A stretch of DNA of 42,060 bases from positions 1-42,060 of the forward strand of contig CACXUM010000021.1 of NCBI GenBank assembly GCA_902770835.1. Reading direction: 5' to 3'. The position numbers were made by a program, and so were the translations under genes. How positions within the stretch are numbered: position 1 is the stretch's first letter; the number at the start of each line of letters is the position of its first letter. This document shows positions 22,304 through 34,578 of the stretch, one piece after another. The DNA is from an uncultured Bacteroidia bacterium (lineage in GTDB: Bacteria; Bacteroidota; Bacteroidia; Bacteroidales; F082). The notes beneath the pieces are model-generated. The model was not told the origin of the DNA. It searched no databases and worked only from the letters and a program-made list of their open reading frames with translations.

Positions 22304-23755
22304 ATGGAACAACTCATTCAAACAATCAGCGGCTATGTCTGGAGTCCGGCACTTGTGGCCATTTGCCTCTTGGCGGGCTTGTATTTCTCTATCGGAACGC
22401 GCTTCGTGCAGGTGCGTCGCTTGCACGAGATGGCGCGACTGCTCTTTTTGTCGGAAAAGGGCGAGAAGACGGGCATCACCTCGTTTCAGGCGTTTTCGAT
22501 GGCGCTTTCGGGGCGCGTGGGCACGGGCAATATCGTGGGCGTGGCCACTGCCATCGGCTATGGCGGTCCGGGTGCCATCGTCTGGATGTGGATTATCGCC
22601 TTTTTGGGTGCAGGTTCGGCCTTTGCCGAGGCTACCTTGGCACAAATCTACAAGGAGGAGCACAAAGGCCAGTTTCGTGGCGGACCGGCCTATTATATCG
22701 AGAAAGGACTGAAAAGCAAGTGGTTGGCTGTGGTCTTTGCCGTGTGTGCGGTATTAGCCACGGGCTTTTTCTTGCCGCCGGTGCAGTCCAACGGCATCGC
22801 GATGTCGTTTGCCAACACCTATCATATCGATGCTGCATGGATTGGCGCCATTGTCGCCGTGCTCATCGGCTTGGTGGTGATGGGCGGCGTGAAGCGTATC
22901 GCCAACGTGGCGCAAATCGTGGCACCGTTTATGGCGGTTTTGTATGTGCTGCTCTCGCTTGTCGTGTTGGCTTTCCATATCCGCGAAGTGCCTGACGTGT
23001 TCATGGACATGATACGAAGCGCGTTTGGCATGAATGAGGCCTTGGGCGGCATCCTCGGCTCGACCATCGCGTGGGGCGTGAAGCGCGGCATCTACAGCAA
23101 CGAGGCCGGCCAAGGCACGGGTGCCATCGTGGCGGGCGCGGCCAAGGTGTCGCATCCCGTCAAGCAGGGATTGGTGCAGGCGTTTTCGGTCTATATCGAC
23201 ACATTATTGGTATGCACCGCCACCGCCGTGATGATTTTGGCCTGCAAGACCTACAACGTTTTCGACGCTTCGGGCAACATCCTTATTGCCGCCGATGGTG
23301 TAACATTGGGTGCTCCCGATGTCAGTTATACCACAGCTGCCTTGAGTACGCTTTTGGGGAACCATTTTGGCGGTGTCGTCGTGTCATACGCACTGTTTTT
23401 CTTTGCCTTCACGACCATCATGGCGTATTATTACTATGCGGAAACCAACCTTGTCTATCTTTTTGGCAAGGGCAAATTAGAACATGTCTTGATTTGGGTG
23501 CTGCGTATCGGTGTGGTCGGCATGGTGTTCTTTGGTTCTTTGCATGAGGCCAAGGCGATGTGGGACCTCGGCGACATCGGCGTGGGCACCATGGCATGGG
23601 TGAACATCATCGTGATTTTGCTGCTTTCGCGCCAGGCGTTCAAAGCGTTGAAATCCTACGAAAGGCAGAAAAAGGAAGGCAAGGAACCTGTTTTCGACCC
23701 GAAGGAAATCGGCGCGAAGGGGGCGGATTTCTGGGAATCGCGTCACGCGGAATGA
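22304..23755 (+). CDS. AGCS family sodium:alanine/glycine symporter
   Basis: 483 residues with about ten or eleven membrane segments. The family signatures are clear: SFQAFSMALSGRVGTGNIVGVATAI near residue 65-90, GGPGAIVWMWIIAFLGAGSAFAEATLAQIYK, FRGGPAYYIEKGL, and GVKRGIYSNEAGQGTGAIVAGAAKVSHPVKQGLVQ. AGCS proteins import alanine or glycine with Na+ across the inner membrane. It begins 15 bases after yhcG and could be read through from it, although the two have no evident shared function; the pairing is probably incidental. Confidence 0.94.
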   Translation: MEQLIQTISGYVWSPALVAICLLAGLYFSIGTRFVQVRRLHEMARLLFLSEKGEKTGITSFQAFSMALSGRVGTGNIVGVATAIGYGGPGAIVWMWIIAFLGAGSAFAEATLAQIYKEEHKGQFRGGPAYYIEKGLKSKWLAVVFAVCAVLATGFFLPPVQSNGIAMSFANTYHIDAAWIGAIVAVLIGLVVMGGVKRIANVAQIVAPFMAVLYVLLSLVVLAFHIREVPDVFMDMIRSAFGMNEALGGILGSTIAWGVKRGIYSNEAGQGTGAIVAGAAKVSHPVKQGLVQAFSVYIDTLLVCTATAVMILACKTYNVFDASGNILIAADGVTLGAPDVSYTTAALSTLLGNHFGGVVVSYALFFFAFTTIMAYYYYAETNLVYLFGKGKLEHVLIWVLRIGVVGMVFFGSLHEAKAMWDLGDIGVGTMAWVNIIVILLLSRQAFKALKSYERQKKEGKEPVFDPKEIGAKGADFWESRHAE

Positions 23756-23756
23756 A

Positions 23757-24010
23757 TTTTTTCACGCAGAAACCGCTGAACTCGCAGAACCTGCCGGATG
23801 TCTTTTTTCACGCAGAATCCGCAGAAATCGCGGAACCTGCCGGATGCCTTGTTTCACGCAGAATCCGCTGAAATCGCGGAACCTGCCGGATGTCTTTTTT
23901 TCACGCAGAATCCGCTGAACTCGCAGAACCTGTCGGACGTAAATTTATCGTCGCTTCGCGCTTCTCATAATTGACTTCGTCGAATCTGCGATTTCTGCGC
24001 ATTCTGCGTG
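23757..24010. repeat. Four 46-47-bp tandem repeats with an inverted copy, between agcS and mfd
   Basis: The word CACGCAGAA recurs at 23763, 23809, 23855 and 23902 within units ending CCTGCCGGATG; the region 23975-24010 holds a reverse-oriented relative (CTGCGATTTCTGCGCATTCTGCGTG). The genes on both sides converge on it, so it could fold as a terminator for both transcripts. Similar CGCAGAAATCGC elements are, from memory, dispersed in Bacteroidales genomes. No gene is present. Confidence 0.75.
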
Positions 24011-24013
24011 AGA

Positions 24014-27388
<3,375 letters not shown>

Positions 27389-27407
27389 AGTTCTTGAAAT
27401 TGTGGCG

Positions 27408-27415
27408 CAAAGATA
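27408..27415 (-). promoter_or_regulatory. -7 box of mfd
   Basis: TATCTTTG on the minus strand, 20 bases before the GTG start. Confidence 0.6.
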
Positions 27416-27420
27416 CGAAT

Positions 27421-30400
27421 TTATTCCACAACAATCTTTTGTGTTCTCACACTGTTGGCGGTGATGAATCGTATCACATACACGCCGGCAGTCAATCCAT
27501 CAAGTCCAATGCAATCCGTTTCATTTGCACTTCTCAAAATTCTTCCGTTCAAGTCAATGACTTGCAGCAGGCCTTGACCGATAATTGATTGGAATTGTCC
27601 ATTGATGATGAATCCAAAACTCTCATTATCAAAGGTTTCTGTTTTTTCGTTTGCAGCAGCAAACAGCAACTTGAATCGTGATACATAATCGCCCGTCTTG
27701 GCTTCGAAGGTGTAATTCGGCGTAGTCAAAAGGTTGATATGGGTGCCGGTCATGTTGTCGATAAGGAAGAGATAGCCCATCTTCACCGACTCAGGCTGAA
27801 TCGTTAAGGTGAAAGTGCCATCTTGACTGGGTTTGAAGTTGAGGGGCATTTCGTTTTGGTTGTTGGCACAGGCGATAGCAAAGTCTTCATCACCTTGAGG
27901 GATGTAAAGTTTGGCGTTGTCTTCATTGAAAACGAATTTCTGAAGCGGGTCGGCTTCATTGAAACTGATGATGGCATTGTCGACCTGTGCTGCGCTCGTT
28001 GAGCTGCCATCTCTATCCATTTTGTTCTCTGCTACAGCGATTTGCAATTGACCTCGATTTGACCACTGCATTTGAGTTTGGCTGAAAGTGACGCTTTCGT
28101 TTTCTCCAGTGGCTTCCACTATGATTCCTGTGCAGGGCGCGACCGTTTCGCTGTTGCTCGTCACGGCTTCTATATTTGTGCGCTCGTCATTCATTTTGTA
28201 GTAACTCTTGCTGACGTATGCGTTGAAAGGAAGCGGGTTGCCCACGAGGTTGAAGCCTTTCAATTCGGTCGCGGAATAACTCAAGTTATCGATGGTGATT
28301 GAGGCCTGACTTTGTAGTTTGCCAGCAAAACTAAGGGTCGTGTTTTCGCTGCAAGCGTATAGATAACCTATTTGGGGCTCAATTGCAAAGCCGGGTTCCG
28401 CATTGTCCGTCTTAGGCTTGTAATTGTGCCATTTGTGATTAGGTTCATTATACTTATAAAGGTCAAAAGTGGTTTCTTCATTTTCTGGGATGAGACCATC
28501 GATGTTAGCGGTTTCGAGTTGGGTGGCAATGGGCGAGGCGATGAAGTTCCATCCATTCTTTTCGGTTGTGTAGGCGGCAATATCCTTCTTCATTGTTGCG
28601 TAAACATCATCACTGCCACTATGAAAGAGTTGTGCGCCGTTTTCGAGGATGAGGTTCTCGGGATTGTCGTTGCTGAGAGTGCCAGTGACAGTGAGAGAGC
28701 TGTTTTCAGTGACAGTCATCTTGTCGTTGGTGCCAAGTTCAAGAGTTTCAAGCGAAGTCGTACCCAGAGCGAGGCTGGCTATGTTGGAAGCCTCCGATTC
28801 GCCTCCGTAGTAGTTTGTTGTTACGGTATATTCGTGGATGGTATTGTTGGTGATAGAGGGAAGTGTATATGTTGTGTCGGAGATATTAGAGGCAACTGGA
28901 TTTTCATTGTTGTTCTCATATAAATTGTAAGAGTAGATACCGTCAGTAATGAAAGTGCGGAAAAGCCATGAAATGTTATCTGGGATATGGTACCATACCA
29001 TGGAATCATCGACTAATTCTCCAATAAGCCTTGGGTTATACCGTTCTTCATCCTCCATATTGTCATATTGGATTTCATCGTAAGCACCGTACGTGGCAGG
29101 AAACCAATAAGATTGAGAACTTCCCTCTGTATATGGATAATACATCATTATCCACAACTCTTTATTACAATCAAGCAATATGGGCGATTCCAACTCAATA
29201 TCTTTCCATCCAACACTTGAAACAGGAAATGTTTTCTCATATAATTTGGTTGGTTCATCATCTGTATTCGGCTCGTTTTGATAGATAAAAAGTGTGTAAT
29301 TGCCAGAATGGACTAAATAAGCCGAAACTTTTTCGATATACATCCCTACGAAGTTGTTTAGCCTTGACGGAGAGAATACTTCCCTCCAGTATGTGTCTTT
29401 GCCTTGTCCCATGCCGTATCTGGAACCTGAATAGCCTGTTGCATATTGAAGGGTAGTGGGGTTGTTTCTAGGTTCAGTCCATGTCAGTGTGGCATTGCCA
29501 CTTGCCATAGTTGCGGTTAGGTCGGTAGGTGTGAAATCGCGGTAGAATGCCATTTTTGTGACGAGGTTTGAGGGATTCGATCTTGTTTCACCCGACACAG
29601 CCCTAACATAATATTCGTAGTAGGTGCCAGAAACGACATCGCTATCCAAATAACGGTTGTCTGTGATGTTTGTAGCGATTTTTATATTGTCTCTGTAAAT
29701 GTCGTAAGAAATGGCTCCTTCGATGGCATTCCATGAGAGTGAAAGGATGTCGTCGGAGGTGGTAACCAAAATTGTGGGCGCTTCAAGGCTACTGATGGGT
29801 TCAACCCAAAGTGCCACACCGTTGCTTAGGTTGTAACTGCCTGAACCACTACCTATTCCTCCTGATAGTGGATTCAATGCTCCAATGGGCCAATAATCAT
29901 CCTGATACCCACTCCATCCCCAGTTGAAATGGAAATAATCATTAGAGTTGTAGCCGTCGCAAACAAAGGCGTGGCCTCCATCTTGATTCTGTCCGCTATA
30001 AAAAACGGGCCTGCTTTCCTCCAGTTCAGATTTCAAGAGAGCGATCCATTGTTCATTAGTGTAAGACGCTTTTGATTTGTATGTGGCCGACGGCGCATAT
30101 CTGAAATACTCCACCAAAGATGTGGGCACTTTCGATGACAGTGCACTACTGCTTGACCCATATTTCATGTCAACTGAAACACCACAGTGATACATCAATT
30201 TGGCGACGGCCTGCTTTGCTTCTGTCGAGCTTGAGCTGTTGTACGTATTGGTCATTTTGTCCCAATCGTAGGTGGCTTCCGCAAAGTTGATGGTTTGTGT
30301 GCTGTTGTTTACGTTAGTGTGGCTTCCCTGACCTTGTTGGGGATAATTCCAATATTTCATCACCTGTGCCATGGCCGTGGCCACGCAACCTGTCACGGTG

Positions 30401-30891
30401 CCGTTCGGACAATACATGTTGTAAGGGCTGCCTTGATCCCATTTTGTTGTTAATAAAGGCTCCACAACCACTGTCGGAGTATCCTTTGAACATTTTCCTT
30501 CTTTCAAGTCTTGCCATCCGTCAGCGTTGATTTTGTCGGATTGTATGCCGTTTTCGATGCCCCATTGAATCTCGTCGCTGTATTGTTGTAACCACCATCT
30601 CATGTTTTCGGGCATGTCTTCAACGTTGAATTTGTCGCTCAGCGAATACCCCAAAACGGGTTTGGCACAATCGTCTGTTGGTATTATTACAAAACTGTTT
30701 TCTGTTGTGAAGATATAGAGGTTTGCGAATCCGGCTGCCTTCGAGAGGTCGGTGAGTTGGGTGCTTTTTGCGCCGTTGTTGTTCAGGAAGGTAGTGGCCA
30801 CCTTCTGCGCGGTCTTCACATCCACAGGATGGGCAAAAATCGACAAGGATAAGAGCGCAGTCAACGCAATTGTAATAGTTAACTTCTTCAT
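27421..30891 (-). CDS. C10 family (streptopain-like) cysteine peptidase with T9SS tail
   Basis: 1156 residues. Signal peptide MKKLTITIALTALLSLSIFA; inhibitory pro-region with VDVKTAQKVATTFLNNNGAK and GYSLSDKF (about 20-140); C10 catalytic domain with Cys169 in TVTGCVATAMAQVMKYW and His307 in DGGHAFVCDGY, followed by FHFNWGWSG. Then a FN3-like segment (YDIYRDNIKIATNITDN), a jelly-roll region, a C-terminal module shared with the other T9SS proteins of the window, and the sorting domain ending GVYVIRF...TQKIVVE. By family, a secreted protein-degrading enzyme released or bound at the cell surface through T9SS. A close paralogue is upstream on the same strand. Confidence 0.93.
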   Translation of the reverse strand: MKKLTITIALTALLSLSIFAHPVDVKTAQKVATTFLNNNGAKSTQLTDLSKAAGFANLYIFTTENSFVIIPTDDCAKPVLGYSLSDKFNVEDMPENMRWWLQQYSDEIQWGIENGIQSDKINADGWQDLKEGKCSKDTPTVVVEPLLTTKWDQGSPYNMYCPNGTVTGCVATAMAQVMKYWNYPQQGQGSHTNVNNSTQTINFAEATYDWDKMTNTYNSSSSTEAKQAVAKLMYHCGVSVDMKYGSSSSALSSKVPTSLVEYFRYAPSATYKSKASYTNEQWIALLKSELEESRPVFYSGQNQDGGHAFVCDGYNSNDYFHFNWGWSGYQDDYWPIGALNPLSGGIGSGSGSYNLSNGVALWVEPISSLEAPTILVTTSDDILSLSWNAIEGAISYDIYRDNIKIATNITDNRYLDSDVVSGTYYEYYVRAVSGETRSNPSNLVTKMAFYRDFTPTDLTATMASGNATLTWTEPRNNPTTLQYATGYSGSRYGMGQGKDTYWREVFSPSRLNNFVGMYIEKVSAYLVHSGNYTLFIYQNEPNTDDEPTKLYEKTFPVSSVGWKDIELESPILLDCNKELWIMMYYPYTEGSSQSYWFPATYGAYDEIQYDNMEDEERYNPRLIGELVDDSMVWYHIPDNISWLFRTFITDGIYSYNLYENNNENPVASNISDTTYTLPSITNNTIHEYTVTTNYYGGESEASNIASLALGTTSLETLELGTNDKMTVTENSSLTVTGTLSNDNPENLILENGAQLFHSGSDDVYATMKKDIAAYTTEKNGWNFIASPIATQLETANIDGLIPENEETTFDLYKYNEPNHKWHNYKPKTDNAEPGFAIEPQIGYLYACSENTTLSFAGKLQSQASITIDNLSYSATELKGFNLVGNPLPFNAYVSKSYYKMNDERTNIEAVTSNSETVAPCTGIIVEATGENESVTFSQTQMQWSNRGQLQIAVAENKMDRDGSSTSAAQVDNAIISFNEADPLQKFVFNEDNAKLYIPQGDEDFAIACANNQNEMPLNFKPSQDGTFTLTIQPESVKMGYLFLIDNMTGTHINLLTTPNYTFEAKTGDYVSRFKLLFAAANEKTETFDNESFGFIINGQFQSIIGQGLLQVIDLNGRILRSANETDCIGLDGLTAGVYVIRFITANSVRTQKIVVE

Positions 30892-30925
30892 TTCTAAGTA
30901 AAAAGGTTAAATTGAAATCGGGCTG

Positions 30926-30933
30926 CAAAATTA
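30926..30933 (-). promoter_or_regulatory. -7 box of the first C10 peptidase gene
   Basis: TAATTTTG on the minus strand, 35 bases before the ATG at 30891, with an upstream T-rich stretch. Confidence 0.6.
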
Positions 30934-30963
30934 CGAAAAAAAACTTACGGCTGCCCATAAAAA

Positions 30964-30994
30964 TTGTGGCTCGACAAACCTTGTCGAGCCACAA
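30964..30994 (-). terminator. Terminator of the second C10 peptidase gene
   Basis: A perfect 14-bp stem (30964-30977 with 30981-30994), a 3-base loop and a U tract on the minus strand (TTTTTATGGG). It lies 29 bases after the stop of the paralogue's gene and separates the two peptidase transcripts. Confidence 0.92.
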
Positions 30995-31023
30995 CGATTT
31001 TGACAATATTTGAAGCGTCAATC

Positions 31024-34000
31024 TCAGTCGACGACAATCTTCATGCTGCGGGTGCCTTTCTCGGAAATGAGGCGGACGACATACACGCCGGGAACCAAAT
31101 CAAGAGCCTTGTCAAGGCTGCCTTGGATGGCTTCGGCGAAGAGGATATGCCCCGTCATGTCAATGAGTTGCAGACGGGCATTGCCTTGGTTGAAGATATA
31201 GAGATGGCCATCGGCAAAGAAGGCGAAGCCGTCTGTGGCGACCTCAATTTCTTCGGCGGGCGCAAACAGCAGCCTGAATCTCGAAGCATAATCTGTGGTT
31301 TTGGCCTCGAAAGTGTAGTTAGGTGTTACCAACAAATCTACATCGTTGCCAGTGAGGTTGTCGATGAGGTGGAGATAGTCCAAATCGAGGCTGTTGGCTT
31401 CAATGCTGATGGAATACATCCCGTTTTGGGTGGCTTTGAAGTTGAGAGGCATTTCATCTTGGCCATTGGTATAGGCCACGGCGAAGTCTTGTCCTTCTTG
31501 CCAGAGGGCGATTTTTGAGCCTTTGTCGCTGTCGAGGGTGTACTTCTCCATGCCGATGCCTTCGCCGAAGCGCACACGGGCACGGTCGATGTTGGCTTTG
31601 CCTTGGGTGACGACCAAATCGAAGCAATCCTTTGAGTTAGTGTCTTTTGCGGAATTGGCTTTGCTGAAGGTTACAGTTTGGTCTGTGTCTGTGGCTTTCA
31701 CGAAAATGCCTTCGCACGGCGCGATTGTCGTTCCGTTTTCCGCTAATTCGACTGCGTTTCCATTGATGATGTAGAAGTCATTGGTAACTGTTGTGTTGCA
31801 AGGATAGGGATTGCCGATGAGGTTGAAACCTTTCAGTGAAACGTCGGCATTATAAACCAGAGGAGTAGGTTCGGTTGTGGCGACTAACGTTCCCGCGAAA
31901 GTCAAGGTCGTGTTACTACTATTGGCGTAAAGGTAACCGGCTTTGTGGACAATATTGGAGAAAGAACCCGCTTTGATGTTTCGCCATTCCTTGTCTTCGC
32001 TTTGGTCGAACAAGTAAAGGTCGTAATTGTTGGTGATGAAGCCATTGTTGGCATCCGGTGTGATGTTTTCGGTGACGGGCGAGGCGATGAAGTTCCAACC
32101 GTTGTCGTCGGCAGTGTAGGCTTCGATGGTTTTTTTCACGGTGGCTTTCACGCCTTCCGTGTTGTGGATGAGCTGGGCACCATTCTCGATGATGAGGTTT
32201 TCGGCATTATCGTTGCTCATCGTGCCGCTGACGGTGAGTTGGCTGCCTTCGGTGATGGTCATTTGGTCGTTGGCGGCCATTTCAAGCGAGGCGATGGAGG
32301 AAGTGCCGACAGCAAAACCTACCATATTGGAGGCAGCTGACTCGCCGCCATAATAGTTGGTCTTCACGGTGTATTGGTGTACAGCGTTGTCGGCAATGTT
32401 GCTGACGTTGTAGCTGGTGCCTTCTATGTTTGAAGCGACCGGGTTCGTCCCATCATAGAGGTTGTAAGTAAAAGTACCATCGGAGATGTAAGTTTTCATA
32501 ACCCATGATGTATTATCTCCCATTGAATACCAGCCGCTTCCTGAACTGGAATAATAAGCGGCGTCCTCCGCCCCACTGCCTGAATAAGAGCAATAGCCGG
32601 CTGGGTAAGCAATGCTTTGGGGCGCATACATGACCACCCATAAATCGCTTGCATAATCAAGGGGCACAATATTGGTAACATCAATGTCTTTCCAACCCGT
32701 TGATGAAGCCGTATAATCAGTTTGATACATCAAATCGGATGTCCCTGTTTCATCGCCATTGTAGATATACAACGTATAAGTGCCTGAATATCCGAAATAG
32801 ACGGAAACCTTGTCGATAGCCATTCCAGCGTATGAAGCCAATGTGGCAACTGGATAGCGTTGAGCCCAATAAAATGCGGCTTGTCCACTAAATCCAATAT
32901 AGCCTGATGGATTCGCACTTCCATATTGCAGTATGGCGCTTTCTGAAGCAGGTGCTGTCCATGACAAATTTACGGTGTTGCCATTTAAGGAAGCGGTAAG
33001 ATCGCTGGCGACAGGACCTTCGAAAGAGACAACGGCCACAGAAATGTTGGATTTCAGCGACATGGTGCCGTCAGACTTTACGCTTTTCACATGATAGGCA
33101 TGTTCGCCATAAGGGAGGTCGGTGTCTATATAGCTGGTGGTGGTCAAGGAGGAGGCAATCAGGTTGCCATTACGATAGAGTCTATACGAATCGGCATCGC
33201 TGACTTCATCCCAAGTGATAGTGACATTAATGCCATCAACAGCCGTTGCAATGGTCGGTGGATTGATTGAAGGTGTGTTGGGCTGGATGCCGAAAATGGC
33301 ACCTTGGTTTTGTGTGAAGTTGTAACCTGCTCCACCTGAACCGCCACTGCCTGGCACCAAATTGTTCAAAGCAAAGAAACCATCATTGCGTCCGCTCCAT
33401 CCCCAATTGAAATAGAAGTTGTCGTCGCTGTCATATCCGCAGCATACGAAGGAATGTCCTCCACCAGAACCTCTACCGCTGTATTGTAATGGTCTGCCAT
33501 TGTCCAATTCTGTTTTCAGCATAGAAACCCATGAGCTTTCATAATTTGCCTTGTATCTAAATGTACTCTGCTGATAACCAAAATACTCTTGCAGGGCATC
33601 GGCTACATAAGCTGTTACAGCACCGCTGCCGCCAATTTGGGCAACGCCATAATCCATGTCCACCGAAACGCCGCAATGGTACATCAGCGTGGCTATTGCA
33701 TCGATTTGTGCTTCTGTCGAACTGCTGTTTAAGGAAGTGGGCATGTTGTCCCAATCGTAAATAGTGTTGCCAAAATCAGCTGAGAGTTCCCCCATCGCAT
33801 CGTGATAATAACCATTATTGTCAACATAAGCGGAATGTGTATAGGTATGAGAACCTATGCCTCTCGAAGGATGTTCCCAGTATTTCATGATTTGAGCCAT
33901 GGCAGTGGCCACGCAGCCTGTTACGGTCTGTTGGCTGTAATAATTACTGTAAGGGCACAAATTGTTGTATAGCGGGTCTTGGTCCCAAATGGTAGTGAGC

Positions 34001-34437
34001 AGATTGTCCACAACAGCCGTTGTTCTGCCTGCCTTGCTGTTGCCGTCAATCAGGTCTTTCCACAGCTTTGAGGTCTCGGTGGAAGGCTTCACCTTGCTGT
34101 CAACCGCAAACTGGATTTCGTCGCTGTAGCCTTGCAGCCAGCTATGAACATTTTCGGGCATGTTCTCAGCAACGAAATTCCCCGTCAGCGAATAACCCAA
34201 AATGGGTTGAACGCAGTCGTCGGCTGCCATCACCACGAAGCCTGGATTGGCAGTGAAGATGTAGAGGTTCGGGAAACCTGCAATCTTCGATAAGTCAGTC
34301 AGTTGGGCGGCCTTTGCGCCGTTGTTGTTCAGGAATGTTTGGGCCACTTTTTGGGCAGTTTCGGGCGAAACGCGCTCGGCCATCATTGGCATAGCTATCA
34401 TCAGCAGCAATGCCAAAATCATCGTAAATCTTTTCAT
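31024..34437 (-). CDS. C10 family (streptopain-like) cysteine peptidase with T9SS tail, paralogue
   Basis: 1137 residues with the same plan as the neighbouring paralogue. Signal peptide MKRFTMILALLLMIAMPMMA; pro-region (SPETAQKVAQTFLNNNGAK, GYSLTGNF); catalytic domain with Cys175 in TVTGCVATAMAQIMKYW and His328 in GGGHSFVCCGY, then FYFNWGWSGR. A FN3-like segment (SYRLYRNGNLIASSLTT), jelly-roll, shared C-terminal module and the sorting domain ending GVYVVRL...RSMKIVVD follow. The two genes are clearly a duplication that has since diverged, especially in the jelly-roll part. Each has its own promoter and this one its own terminator. Confidence 0.93.
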   Translation of the reverse strand: MKRFTMILALLLMIAMPMMAERVSPETAQKVAQTFLNNNGAKAAQLTDLSKIAGFPNLYIFTANPGFVVMAADDCVQPILGYSLTGNFVAENMPENVHSWLQGYSDEIQFAVDSKVKPSTETSKLWKDLIDGNSKAGRTTAVVDNLLTTIWDQDPLYNNLCPYSNYYSQQTVTGCVATAMAQIMKYWEHPSRGIGSHTYTHSAYVDNNGYYHDAMGELSADFGNTIYDWDNMPTSLNSSSTEAQIDAIATLMYHCGVSVDMDYGVAQIGGSGAVTAYVADALQEYFGYQQSTFRYKANYESSWVSMLKTELDNGRPLQYSGRGSGGGHSFVCCGYDSDDNFYFNWGWSGRNDGFFALNNLVPGSGGSGGAGYNFTQNQGAIFGIQPNTPSINPPTIATAVDGINVTITWDEVSDADSYRLYRNGNLIASSLTTTSYIDTDLPYGEHAYHVKSVKSDGTMSLKSNISVAVVSFEGPVASDLTASLNGNTVNLSWTAPASESAILQYGSANPSGYIGFSGQAAFYWAQRYPVATLASYAGMAIDKVSVYFGYSGTYTLYIYNGDETGTSDLMYQTDYTASSTGWKDIDVTNIVPLDYASDLWVVMYAPQSIAYPAGYCSYSGSGAEDAAYYSSSGSGWYSMGDNTSWVMKTYISDGTFTYNLYDGTNPVASNIEGTSYNVSNIADNAVHQYTVKTNYYGGESAASNMVGFAVGTSSIASLEMAANDQMTITEGSQLTVSGTMSNDNAENLIIENGAQLIHNTEGVKATVKKTIEAYTADDNGWNFIASPVTENITPDANNGFITNNYDLYLFDQSEDKEWRNIKAGSFSNIVHKAGYLYANSSNTTLTFAGTLVATTEPTPLVYNADVSLKGFNLIGNPYPCNTTVTNDFYIINGNAVELAENGTTIAPCEGIFVKATDTDQTVTFSKANSAKDTNSKDCFDLVVTQGKANIDRARVRFGEGIGMEKYTLDSDKGSKIALWQEGQDFAVAYTNGQDEMPLNFKATQNGMYSISIEANSLDLDYLHLIDNLTGNDVDLLVTPNYTFEAKTTDYASRFRLLFAPAEEIEVATDGFAFFADGHLYIFNQGNARLQLIDMTGHILFAEAIQGSLDKALDLVPGVYVVRLISEKGTRSMKIVVD

Positions 34438-34472
34438 ATCGTTTAGGTTTTATGTGTTGTTCTATTTGCCTA

Positions 34473-34480
34473 CAAAATTA
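34473..34480 (-). promoter_or_regulatory. -7 box of the second C10 peptidase gene
   Basis: TAATTTTG on the minus strand, 36 bases before the ATG at 34437; the same box and spacing as its paralogue. Confidence 0.6.
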
Positions 34481-34514
34481 GAAAAATTATCTTCACGTTC
34501 AACATTTTTTCACA

Positions 34515-34546
34515 CAAAAACCGCCCCAAAGGATATTGAGGCGGTT
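34515..34546 (-). terminator. Terminator of the OPT transporter gene
   Basis: AACCGCC/GGCGGTT (34519-34525 with 34540-34546), loop of 14 bases, with a U tract on the minus strand (TTTTTG). It follows the OPT stop by about 30 bases. Confidence 0.8.
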
Positions 34547-34578
34547 ATGGTTAAGGTAATGGGCTGTCGTTGAAGGAT

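Noticed and set aside
21770-22663. 297-codon minus-strand frame
   Set aside because: Antisense to the ends of yhcG and the symporter gene; composition is that of a shadow frame.
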